A DNA stretch of 6,991 bases from Pseudomonadota bacterium (GCA_023426275.1 JAFABC010000176.1:1-6991); one strand, 5' to 3'. Shown: positions 1 through 5,703, counted from the first letter of the stretch. Numbers and translations are program-made. Notes: generated by a model from the letters alone, not told the origin.

Positions 1-31
1 GGGGGCATCATGCCCCCCGGCCGCCGGAGGC
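1..31 (-). repeat. GC-rich palindromic repeat, copy 1 (inverted partner at 6871-6901)
   Basis: Bases 1-31 are the exact reverse complement of 6871-6901. The outer part (1-17) is itself a palindrome, GGGGGCAT-C-ATGCCCCC, followed by a CGGCCGCCG-type stretch. The minus strand is taken as the element's reading direction because it starts with GCCTCCGGCGGCC there. It lies 20 bases downstream of the nifS stop codon, so it could fold in the 3' end of the nifUS transcript. No T-run is visible inside the window, so terminator activity is unproven. The element may continue beyond the left edge. Confidence 0.8.
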
Positions 32-51
32 GTCTTCTCTCTTCTTTCCCC

Positions 52-1236
52 CTAGCAGGTGCAGGCGGGCTTGGGCTGGCTGTCCTCGGAAAACGGCGAC
101 ATGCGCCGCAGCGTGCTGATGACGCCGGGCATGTTTTCGAGCACGAGGTCGATTTCGGCATCGGTGGTGTAGCGCGACAGACTGAAGCGGATGGAGCCGT
201 GGGCGAAGGTGAAGGGCACGCCCATGGCCCGCAACACATGGGACGGCTCCAGGCTGCCGGAGGTGCAGGCCGAGCCCGAGCTGGCGCAGATGCCGAACTG
301 GTCGAGCATGAGCAGGATGGCCTCGCCTTCCACATACTTGAAGGCGATGCTCGACGTGTTGGGCAGCCTGTTTTCCACGTCGCCGTTGATGCGCGCATCG
401 GGAATCGTGGCCAGCAGCCCCTGCTCCAGACGATCGCGCTGGGCCTTCACGCGGGTGTTTTCCGCGGCCATGTTGGCCTTGGCCAGGGTCATGGCCTTGG
501 CCAGGGCGATGATGCCGGCGGTATTTTCGGTGCCGGCCCGACGGCCGCGTTCCTGGTGGCCGCCGATGAGAAACGGCCGAAACGGCGTTCCCTTGCGCAC
601 GTAGAGCACGCCGACGCCCTTGGGCGCGTGGAGCTTGTGGCCGGACAGGGCCAGCATGTCCACGGGCAGCTCGGCCAGATTGATGTCCACCTTGCCGACG
701 GCCTGGACGGCGTCGGTATGCAGCAGCACGCCGCGCGCCTTGCACAGGGCCGCGATCTCCGGAATGGGAAAGATCGTGCCGGTTTCATTGTTGGCGTACA
801 TGATGGAAACCAGGGCCGTGTCCTTGCGGATGGCCGCTTCCAGCTCCTTGATGTCCAGCCGGCCCTGCTCGTCCACCCCGAGGGAGGTGACGGCGTAGCC
901 GTTTTCCTCCAGGTGCTTGGCCAGACTGAGCACGGCCGGGTGCTCCACCCGGGTGGTGATCAAATGCCGCTTGTCCGGGTTGGCGGTCAGGGCGCTGTGA
1001 ATGGCCGTATTGTCGGATTCCGAACCGCAGGAGGTAAAGAGGATTTCCTCCGGCTTGCAGCCGAGCACCCCGGCCACGTCGGCCCGGGCCTGTTTGAGCC
1101 GCGTGCCGACATAGCCGCCAAAGGAATGCATGCTTGACGGATTGCCGTACCAGTGGCCGAGAAACGGCACCATTTCCTCCACGACTTCCGGAGCCACCAT
1201 GGTGGTGGCATTGTTGTCGAGATAGACCGGGTTCAT
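52..1236 (-). CDS. nifS: Cysteine desulfurase NifS
   Basis: Pyridoxal-phosphate enzyme of 394 residues that takes sulfur from L-cysteine, leaving alanine, and hands it as a persulfide to the NifU scaffold for Fe-S cluster assembly in the cytoplasm. Visible family marks are the N-terminal YLDNNATT (5-12), the cofactor-stacking His in VEHP (H99), the PLP lysine in SGHKLHAPKG (K201), the RRAGTEN motif (232-238) and the active-site Cys in SSGSACTSG (C324). Length and motifs match Azotobacter-type NifS (group I desulfurases). The ATG at 1236 is chosen because the family sequence begins there and because it overlaps the nifU stop as ATGA, implying translational coupling. An in-frame extension reaches about 1680 but only reads nifU in another frame. 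The C-terminus ends in Ala-Cys-Thr-Cys, an extra Cys-X-Cys tail. With no nif genes in the window, the likely role is general Fe-S biogenesis. Confidence 0.96.
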   Translation of the reverse strand: MNPVYLDNNATTMVAPEVVEEMVPFLGHWYGNPSSMHSFGGYVGTRLKQARADVAGVLGCKPEEILFTSCGSESDNTAIHSALTANPDKRHLITTRVEHPAVLSLAKHLEENGYAVTSLGVDEQGRLDIKELEAAIRKDTALVSIMYANNETGTIFPIPEIAALCKARGVLLHTDAVQAVGKVDINLAELPVDMLALSGHKLHAPKGVGVLYVRKGTPFRPFLIGGHQERGRRAGTENTAGIIALAKAMTLAKANMAAENTRVKAQRDRLEQGLLATIPDARINGDVENRLPNTSSIAFKYVEGEAILLMLDQFGICASSGSACTSGSLEPSHVLRAMGVPFTFAHGSIRFSLSRYTTDAEIDLVLENMPGVISTLRRMSPFSEDSQPKPACTC

Positions 1237-2084
1237 TTGTCCGCCTCCCTGACCGTGATATCGGGCTCCACGAGTTCCTGAAGCCGTTTTTGCACGAACT
1301 CCGTCAGCGTCACATTGCTGACCGGACAGCCCTTGCACGCCCCGCGCAGGGCCACGAGCACCGTCTTGCCGTCGATGTCGATGAGTTCGACATCGCCCCC
1401 GTCCTTCTTGAGGTTGGGCCGGATTTCCTCGTCCATGACCTTGGTCACGAGCCTGACCCGTTCGATGTTGGTGAGGCCCTTCTTCGACGTGGCCGCGTGG
1501 ACCGGGGGCGCGGCCGCGACCTTGCCCAGCTCTTCGTCGAGAATGGCCTGCAACTTCTCCTGGCAGTCGCCGCAGCCGCCGCCGGCCTTGGTGAAGTCGG
1601 TGATCTCCTCCACGCTCGTCAGGTTGTTTTCCCGGATGGCCCGGCGGATCTGGCCGTCGTAGACGCCAAAGCACTTGCACACCAGCTCGCCTTCGGGCTC
1701 GTGCTCCGGGGCCTTCTCGCCCAGATAGTCGGCCAGGGCCGCTTCCAGGGCTTCCTGGCCCATGACCGAGCAGTGCATTTTTTCCTTGGGCAGCCCGCCC
1801 AGGAATTCGGCGATGTCCTTGTTGGTGAGTTTGCGCGCCTCGTCGATGGTCTTGCCCTTGAGCAGTTCCGTCAGCACGGAGCTGGAGGCGATGGCCGAGG
1901 CGCAGCCGAACGTCTGAAACCTGGCGTCCTCGATGATGCCGGCGTCGTTGATCTTCAAGTACAGCTTGAGGGCGTCGCCGCAGGCCAGCGAGCCGACTTC
2001 GCCCACGGCATTGGCGTCTTCGAGACTGCCTACGTTGCGGGGATGCAGAAAATGATCCCGGACCTTATCGGTATATTCCCACAT
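1233..2084 (-). CDS. nifU: Fe-S cluster scaffold protein NifU (three-domain)
   Basis: Scaffold on which [2Fe-2S] and [4Fe-4S] clusters are built with sulfur from NifS, before transfer to apoproteins. The 283 residues show the full three-domain plan. The IscU-like domain (about 1-125) has cluster ligands C35, C61 and C105 and the Asp of the CGD motif (D37). The central BFD-like [2Fe-2S] domain (about 133-180) has C136-X-C138 and C171-X2-C174. The C-terminal Nfu domain (about 205-280) has the CKGC pair C250/C253. All nine family cysteines are therefore present. A linker rich in Ala and Pro (about 189-200) separates the last two domains. The start MWEYTDKVRDHF is the family N-terminus, and GGAGG lies 5 bases upstream (plus-strand 2090-2094). 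An upstream in-frame ATG at 2144 would add 20 residues unlike the family. Its stop overlaps the nifS start. Many strict anaerobes use NifUS in place of IscUS, and that is the likely job here. Confidence 0.97.
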   Translation of the reverse strand: MWEYTDKVRDHFLHPRNVGSLEDANAVGEVGSLACGDALKLYLKINDAGIIEDARFQTFGCASAIASSSVLTELLKGKTIDEARKLTNKDIAEFLGGLPKEKMHCSVMGQEALEAALADYLGEKAPEHEPEGELVCKCFGVYDGQIRRAIRENNLTSVEEITDFTKAGGGCGDCQEKLQAILDEELGKVAAAPPVHAATSKKGLTNIERVRLVTKVMDEEIRPNLKKDGGDVELIDIDGKTVLVALRGACKGCPVSNVTLTEFVQKRLQELVEPDITVREADK

Positions 2085-2089
2085 GATAT

Positions 2090-2095
2090 CCTCCG
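2090..2095 (-). promoter_or_regulatory. nifU ribosome binding site
   Basis: Read on the minus strand, CGGAGG precedes the ATG at 2084 by five bases. It decides the start in favour of MWEYTDK over the upstream in-frame ATG at 2144, which has no comparable purine stretch. Confidence 0.75.
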
Positions 2096-2151
2096 TGCCG
2101 CGTCCCGGCTGCCGCCGGCGGGCCGCATCCTGTATCTGTCGCATGGGGGCG

Positions 2152-2177
2152 GGAAAAGGGCCAATCCCCGTTTTTCC
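2152..2177. other. Hairpin in the predicted nifU leader
   Basis: GGAAAA (2152-2157) pairs with TTTTCC (2172-2177). Inside it GGG (2158-2160) pairs with CCC (about 2166-2169), leaving a small bulge. In the nifU direction it would form shortly after the predicted transcription start. In the plus direction it resembles a weak A-tract/stem/T-tract terminator with five T (2171-2175). The GC core is only three pairs, so a function is uncertain. Confidence 0.35.
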
Positions 2178-2196
2178 GGTCCCCGTGTAATTTCAT

Positions 2197-2224
2197 ACCA
2201 TAATGAGAGGATTAATTCTGTCAA
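2197..2224 (-). promoter_or_regulatory. Probable sigma-70 promoter of nifUS
   Basis: On the minus strand a perfect TTGACA -35 box (2224-2219) is followed after 16 bases by TATGGT (2202-2197), four of six matches to the -10 consensus. Transcription would start near 2190, giving a leader of roughly 105 bases before the nifU ATG. The stretch is AT-rich against a GC-rich background, which supports a promoter. I see no clear IscR/Rrf2-type operator. Confidence 0.55.
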
Positions 2225-2232
2225 TCGCGATC

Positions 2233-2273
2233 TTTACCCTTTGCCTCCCTTGCGCTAGGCAGGAGACGGTAAA
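2233..2273. repeat. Interrupted inverted repeat between nifU and crcB
   Basis: Two nested pairings are visible. TTTACC (2233-2238) pairs with GGTAAA (2268-2273), and inside it TGCCT (2242-2246) pairs with AGGCA (2257-2261), leaving a 10-base loop and an asymmetric internal loop. It lies just upstream of the nifU -35 box and in what would be the leader or promoter zone of crcB. It could be an operator for either gene or an RNA structure. It does not match the fluoride riboswitch consensus as I know it. Confidence 0.45.
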
Positions 2274-2327
2274 TGCAAGCGGTTTCCAAGCGCAGGCACC
2301 AAGCGGCAGGCGCACGACAACGGTGGC

Positions 2328-2346
2328 GCGACGACCCGAGCGTCGC
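2328..2346 (+). other. Hairpin before the crcB ribosome binding site
   Basis: GCGACG (2328-2333) and CGTCGC (2341-2346) form a perfect six-pair stem with a seven-base loop. It ends two bases before the GGGGGTGA stretch that serves as the crcB ribosome binding site. It may affect translation, but no T-run or known riboswitch motif is present. In this GC-rich DNA it could be chance. Confidence 0.35.
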
Positions 2347-2360
2347 CCGGGGGTGACGCG

Positions 2361-2738
2361 ATGTTGGAGAAACTGGGGCTTATCGCCCTGGCCGGGGCGG
2401 CCGGCTCCCTGGCCCGGTACTGGCTGTCCGGTCTGGTGTACACACTGGCCGGTCGCAATTTTCCATGGGGCACGGCGGCGGTCAACATCCTGGGCTGTTT
2501 CCTTTTCGGCTTCGTGTGGGAACTCGGCGAAGGCCGCATGTTGTTGCGGCCGGAAACCCGCGCCATCATCCTAACAGGTTTCATGGGCGCCTTCACCACG
2601 TTTTCCACGTTCATTTTCGAAAGCGGCGGCCTCCTGGAGGACGGCCGCTACCTGTCGGTCCTGGCCAACATCGGCTTCCAGACCGTACTCGGCTTTGCGG
2701 CGCTTTTCGGCGGCTTCATGCTCGGCCGCCTGCTGTAG
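2361..2738 (+). CDS. crcB: Fluoride channel CrcB (Fluc)
   Basis: Small inner-membrane fluoride-selective channel that lets fluoride leak out and so relieves toxicity. Fluc proteins work as antiparallel dimers. The 125 residues carry four hydrophobic segments (about 4-27, 36-55, 68-90, 98-123). Family marks are the N-terminal GAAGSLARY with its conserved Arg (R19), the GTAAVNILGCFLFG motif with the pore Asn (N42), and GFMGAFTTFSTF (73-84), which holds the polar track and the pore phenylalanines F81 and F84. The length is normal for the family. The ATG at 2361 follows GGGGGTGA at 2349-2356. The DUF190-CBS gene follows on the same strand after 93 bases, a pairing I recall from other genomes. No fluoride riboswitch is recognisable upstream. 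Confidence 0.95.
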   Translation: MLEKLGLIALAGAAGSLARYWLSGLVYTLAGRNFPWGTAAVNILGCFLFGFVWELGEGRMLLRPETRAIILTGFMGAFTTFSTFIFESGGLLEDGRYLSVLANIGFQTVLGFAALFGGFMLGRLL

Positions 2739-2789
2739 GCCCCGTTTCCCCTTCGAGGGAGGCCGGGAGGAAGCATTCCCCCGGGCGGG

Positions 2790-2814
2790 GTGCCAGGGAC
2801 GATGCCCCTGGTAC
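2790..2814 (+). other. Hairpin ahead of the DUF190-CBS gene
   Basis: GTGCCAGGG (2790-2798) pairs with CCCTGGTAC (2806-2814), nine pairs including one G-T wobble, around a seven-base loop. It ends six bases before the AAGGAGAG ribosome binding site. It sits in the crcB to DUF190-CBS gap, which also holds a run of G/C-rich sequence of the kind seen in dispersed repeats of this bacterial group. No T-run follows, so crcB transcription probably reads through. Confidence 0.5.
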
Positions 2815-2820
2815 AAGATG

Positions 2821-2828
2821 AAGGAGAG
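2821..2828 (+). promoter_or_regulatory. Ribosome binding site of the DUF190-CBS gene
   Basis: AAGGAGAG stands three bases before the ATG at 2832 (the AGGAG core is closer to five bases away). It fixes that ATG as the start. An in-frame ATG at 2790 would add 14 residues and falls inside the upstream hairpin without a Shine-Dalgarno sequence. Confidence 0.75.
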
Positions 2829-2831
2829 ATC

Positions 2832-4058
2832 ATGACGGAGTATGCCGAGGTCGAGTTGTTGCGGGTCTACTGCGGCGAATCCGACCGCGTGGACGGCCGG
2901 CCCCTGTACGAACTGCTGGTGGAACTGGCCCGGAGGCACGGCGCGGCCGGGGCCACGGTGCTGCGCGGCATGTTGGGATTCGGGGCCGGGAGCCTCGTGC
3001 ACACGGCCAAGCTGCTGCGTCTGTCCGAGGATCTGCCCATGGTGGTGGAAATCGTGGACCGGCCGGAACGCATCGAGGCGCTGTTGCCGCGCATCGAGGA
3101 GACAACCAAGGGCGGGCTCATCACCCGGCAGCGACTGACGGCCCATTTCCACTGTCCGGTGCGCGTGCGCGACGTCATGGCCACGGACGTGGCCACGGTG
3201 CCGGTCACCGCCTCCCTGTCCACGGCGGTGGACCTGCTGGTGGCCCGGGGGGTCAAGGCCGTGCCCGTGCTCGACGCCAAACAAAAGGTGACGGGCATCA
3301 TCACCGGCGGCGACCTGCTCACGCGCGGCGGCATGGACGCCCGGCTTTCCCTGCGCACCCACCTGCCCGAAGAGTTGCGCCAGCGCGAAATTTCCAAGCT
3401 GGCCCAGCGCACGGCCGGCGACATCATGACCACGCCGGTGGTGACCATCGGCGAGCGGGCCAGCCTTCGGGAAGCGGCCCGGCTCATGACCAAAAAAGAC
3501 CTCAAGCGCCTGCCGGTGGTGGACGAGGCCGGGGAGCTCATCGGCATCGTCAGCCGCACGGACATCCTGCGTTCGGCCGCCGACCTCGCCCCCACGGCCG
3601 TGGCCCTGCCCCGGTTCACGGCCGGCCTTTTCCAGCTGGCCCGCGACGTCATGTTCACCGAGGTGCCCACGGCCGCCCCGGACACGCCGCTGCCGGAGGT
3701 GCTGGCCAAGCTCGTGGCCTCGCCGTTGCGGCGGGTGGTGGTGGTCGACGCCGCCAACACGGTGCGCGGCATCATCCTCGACAGCGACCTGCTCACGCGC
3801 TGCGGCCCCGGGCGCAAGACGGGCATCCTCCAGGCCCTTTTCGGCGCGCAACCCGCAAACGACGCCTGTCCGACAGGCACGGCCGGCGAAGTCATGGAAA
3901 CGAACGTCTACACCGTGCCCGAGGACGCGGAACTCATGCACGTGCTGACCAGGATGCTGTCCCTGCGCTGCAAGCGGCTGGTGGTGGTCGACGACGACGA
4001 CAAGCTGCTCGGCATGGTGGACCGGGAAGCCCTGCTCCGCGTGATCGCCGGGCGCTGA
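2832..4058 (+). CDS. DUF190 (PII-like) protein with four CBS domains
   Basis: A 408-residue soluble protein with no signal peptide or membrane segment. Residues about 4-105 match DUF190 (PF02641), with RVYCGESDR, GRPLYELLVELA, GAAGATVLRGMLGFG and LRLSEDLPMVVEIVD. A structure of this family has a PII/GlnB-like fold. Four CBS repeats follow at about 112-165, 196-249, 271-325 and 352-405, which would make two Bateman modules. CBS1 (GIITGGD, 155-161) and CBS2 (GIVSRTD, 238-244) keep the G-x-x-T/S-x-x-D pattern linked to adenine-nucleotide binding. CBS3 (GIILDSD, 313-319) and CBS4 (GMVDREA, 394-400) have lost part of it. The neighbour is the fluoride channel gene crcB. By analogy with PII proteins that gate AmtB, it may tune CrcB or fluoride stress responses to nucleotide state. 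That role is inference and no enzymatic domain is present. Domain assignment is firm, function unknown. Confidence 0.92.
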   Translation: MTEYAEVELLRVYCGESDRVDGRPLYELLVELARRHGAAGATVLRGMLGFGAGSLVHTAKLLRLSEDLPMVVEIVDRPERIEALLPRIEETTKGGLITRQRLTAHFHCPVRVRDVMATDVATVPVTASLSTAVDLLVARGVKAVPVLDAKQKVTGIITGGDLLTRGGMDARLSLRTHLPEELRQREISKLAQRTAGDIMTTPVVTIGERASLREAARLMTKKDLKRLPVVDEAGELIGIVSRTDILRSAADLAPTAVALPRFTAGLFQLARDVMFTEVPTAAPDTPLPEVLAKLVASPLRRVVVVDAANTVRGIILDSDLLTRCGPGRKTGILQALFGAQPANDACPTGTAGEVMETNVYTVPEDAELMHVLTRMLSLRCKRLVVVDDDDKLLGMVDREALLRVIAGR

Positions 4059-4104
4059 CGCCGATTTCCCTTTGCCATGACAGCCGATTCACGGTAATCC
4101 CCGG

Positions 4105-4148
4105 CTCGCCGGGCGGCGAGGTCAGCCGACCGCCAACCGCCGCCCGGC
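4105..4148 (+). other. Two mutually exclusive hairpins before ndk
   Basis: CTCGCC (4105-4110) pairs with GGCGAG (4115-4120) across GGGC. Alternatively the 11 bases 4108-4118 (GCCGGGCGGCG) pair perfectly with CGCCGCCCGGC at 4138-4148 across a 19-base loop. The two cannot form together because they share 4108-4118. The stretch lies in the 131-base gap between the DUF190-CBS gene and ndk. No T-run follows, so a simple intrinsic terminator is unlikely. A leader switch or chance GC-rich pairing are both possible. Confidence 0.4.
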
Positions 4149-4189
4149 AATTCCGCTTCCCACACGAAAACCAGCAAGGAGCACGAGCC

Positions 4190-4606
4190 ATGGAGCGCAC
4201 GCTTTCCATCATCAAACCCGACGCCGTTTCCCGCAACCTGAGCGGGGCCATTCTCAAAATGATCCAGGACGCCGGCCTCAAGGTCGTGGCCATGAAGATG
4301 ATCCAGCTGTCCAAGGCCGAGGCCGAGGGTTTCTACGCCGTGCACAAGGAACGGCCGTTTTTCGGCAGCCTCGTGGACTTCATGATTTCCGGCCCGGTGG
4401 TCGTGTCCATCCTCGAGGGTGACGACGCCATCGCCCGCTACCGCAAGCTCATGGGCGCCACCAACCCGGCCAACGCCGACGAAGGCACCATCCGCAAGAC
4501 CTACGCCCTGGACATCGAGAAGAACTCCGTCCACGGCTCCGACGCCCCCGAAACCGCCGCTTTCGAGACGTCCTACTTCTTCAGCGCCCTGGAAATGGTG
4601 GGCTAG
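4190..4606 (+). CDS. ndk: Nucleoside diphosphate kinase
   Basis: Transfers the terminal phosphate of ATP to other NDPs through a phospho-histidine intermediate, keeping NTP and dNTP pools balanced in the cytoplasm. The 138 residues are a normal single NDK domain. It opens with ERTLSIIKPDAV (K9 of the nucleotide site). Further site residues are Y49, R85, T91 and R102, and the signature NSVHGSD holds N112 and the catalytic H115. The ATG at 4190 follows AAGGAG at 4176-4181. proC begins four bases after its stop, so the two are almost certainly co-transcribed. Whether ndk has its own promoter in the gap before it or is read from the crcB side cannot be decided by eye. Confidence 0.97.
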   Translation: MERTLSIIKPDAVSRNLSGAILKMIQDAGLKVVAMKMIQLSKAEAEGFYAVHKERPFFGSLVDFMISGPVVVSILEGDDAIARYRKLMGATNPANADEGTIRKTYALDIEKNSVHGSDAPETAAFETSYFFSALEMVG

Positions 4607-4610
4607 GGTC

Positions 4611-5408
4611 ATGGCCGCCGTCATCGGCTTTCTCGGCGCGGGAAACATGGGCACGGCCATCATCAACGGCCTGTCCGCCGTCCCGGACGTCTCGGCCCTG
4701 GCCTACGACGTGGACGCGGCCAAGACGGAGGCCCTGGCCGCAAAAGGGCTGGCCAAACAGGCGCAAACGCCGCAGGCCCTGGCCGAGGGCAGCGACGTCC
4801 TGATCCTGTGCGTCAAGCCCCAATACCTGCCCGCCGCCATGCAGGCGCTCACCCCGAGCCTCAAACCCGGCACGGTGGTCTGCTCCATCGTGGCCGGCGT
4901 GACCATGGCCCGGCTGCGCGACCTGACCGGCGGGACCTGCCCGGTGGTGCGCATCATGCCCAACACCCCGGCGCTGGTCGGCGCGGGCCAGTTCGCCCTG
5001 TGCCTGGACGACCCGAAACTTGCCGCAAAGGACAAGGACTTCGTGGCCGGCCTCTTCGCCAAGCTCGGACAGACCTATCCGCTGGAAGAAAAGCTGTTCG
5101 ACGCGTTCACGGGACTGGCCGGTTCCGGCCCGGCCTACGTGCTCTACTTCATGGAAGCGCTGATCGAATCCGGCGTGCTGATGGGGTTTCCCCGCGACAA
5201 GGCCACGGACATCGTCACCGGGCTGTTCGCGGGCACGACCAAGCTGGCGGCCGATTCGGGGCGGCACCCGAGCCTGCTGCGCGAAATGGTGACCTCGCCG
5301 GCCGGCACGACCATCGAGGCCCTCATGCATCTGGACCGCATGGCCGTGCGGGCGTCCATCATCGACGCGGCCGCGGCCTCGAAGGACCGTTCCGCCGAAC
5401 TGGGCTAG
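4611..5408 (+). CDS. proC: Pyrroline-5-carboxylate reductase
   Basis: Last step of proline synthesis: reduces pyrroline-5-carboxylate to L-proline with NAD(P)H in the cytoplasm. The 265 residues show the N-terminal dinucleotide-binding motif IGFLGAGNMG (5-14), the CVKPQ strand (67-71), RIMPNTPALVGAG (114-126), and the C-terminal helical dimer domain with GLAGSGPAYV (168-177), EALIESGVLMG (182-192) and REMVTSPAGTTIEAL (224-238). These are all signatures of the family, and the length is normal. The ATG at 4611 is chosen because the Rossmann motif starts right after it. The reading frame is open back to 4419, but that part is the ndk gene in another frame. No strong ribosome binding site is seen, only GGGCTAGGG across the ndk stop, consistent with reinitiation after ndk. 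A strong terminator follows. Confidence 0.96.
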   Translation: MAAVIGFLGAGNMGTAIINGLSAVPDVSALAYDVDAAKTEALAAKGLAKQAQTPQALAEGSDVLILCVKPQYLPAAMQALTPSLKPGTVVCSIVAGVTMARLRDLTGGTCPVVRIMPNTPALVGAGQFALCLDDPKLAAKDKDFVAGLFAKLGQTYPLEEKLFDAFTGLAGSGPAYVLYFMEALIESGVLMGFPRDKATDIVTGLFAGTTKLAADSGRHPSLLREMVTSPAGTTIEALMHLDRMAVRASIIDAAAASKDRSAELG

Positions 5409-5437
5409 GATCCGCACCACCGTCTGGGACACATGGA

Positions 5438-5482
5438 AAAGGCCCCCGCCGTGATCACGGCGGGGGCCTTTGACGTTTTTTT
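5438..5482 (+). terminator. Intrinsic terminator, perfect 34-bp palindrome
   Basis: Bases 5438-5471 form a perfect palindrome centred on GTGATCAC, with AAAGGCCCCCGCCG on the left arm. After four bases, seven T follow (5476-5482). It ends the ndk-proC transcript. The gene on the other side (cold-shock protein, stop at 5497) converges on it, and on the minus strand the same stem is followed by a short T-run from the AAAA at 5437-5440. It probably works in both directions, better on the plus strand. Confidence 0.9.
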
Positions 5483-5496
5483 AGGACAAGCGGTGA

Positions 5497-5703
5497 TTAG
5501 GCGGATTTGACCACATTGGTGGCCTTGGGCCCCCGCTCACCCTCGATGATGTCGAATTGCACGAGTTCCCCCTCGCGCAAGGTGCGAAAACCATCGCCTT
5601 CAATAGACGAGTAATGGACAAAAACGTCGTCCTGGCCTTCGCGCATGATGAAGCCATACCCCTTCTTGTCACTGAACCACTTGACAGTACCTTCAAATCC
5701 CAT
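5497..5703 (-). CDS. Cold-shock domain protein (CspA family)
   Basis: Single cold-shock domain of 68 residues, binding single-stranded RNA or DNA and melting RNA secondary structure. Visible marks are GTVKWF (5-10), RNP1 as KGYGFI (14-19) and RNP2 as VFVHY (27-31), with the aromatic residues that stack on bases intact. The C-terminal GERGPKATNVV is typical. The start at 5703 has AGGAGGG at 5717-5711 on the minus strand, seven bases away, a very strong ribosome binding site. The gene has its own likely promoter and sits alone, convergent with proC. The predicted leader is only about 26 bases, without the long structured leader of cold-inducible E. coli cspA. It may therefore be constitutive or growth-regulated. 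Confidence 0.96.
   Translation of the reverse strand: MGFEGTVKWFSDKKGYGFIMREGQDDVFVHYSSIEGDGFRTLREGELVQFDIIEGERGPKATNVVKSA

Noticed and set aside
10..1137. Long plus-strand open frame opposite nifS
   Set aside because: It is a high-GC antisense shadow: composition is rich in Gly, His and Arg, no family is recognisable, and nifS explains the region fully.
2257..2273. CAGGAGAC, resembling part of a cobalamin-riboswitch B12 box, upstream of crcB
   Set aside because: Only eight bases match, the rest of the box and the upstream GCCACTG element are missing, and the downstream gene is a fluoride channel.
2203..2574. Plus-strand reading frame starting MRGLILSIAIFTLCLPCA, which looks like a signal peptide
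   Set aside because: There is no ribosome binding site, it starts inside the nifU promoter zone, and after about 50 residues it becomes Arg-rich sequence running through crcB in another frame.
2793..2811. CCAGGG/CCCTGG hairpin as a crcB terminator
   Set aside because: No T-run follows; a ribosome binding site and start codon follow instead.
2571..3941. Long minus-strand open frame opposite the DUF190-CBS gene
   Set aside because: It is rich in His, Gly, Arg and Gln with no domain, as expected for the antisense of a GC-rich coding gene.
4419..4610. Upstream extension of proC reaching into ndk
   Set aside because: This part is ndk in another frame with Pro/Thr-rich nonsense sequence; the Rossmann motif begins right after the ATG at 4611.
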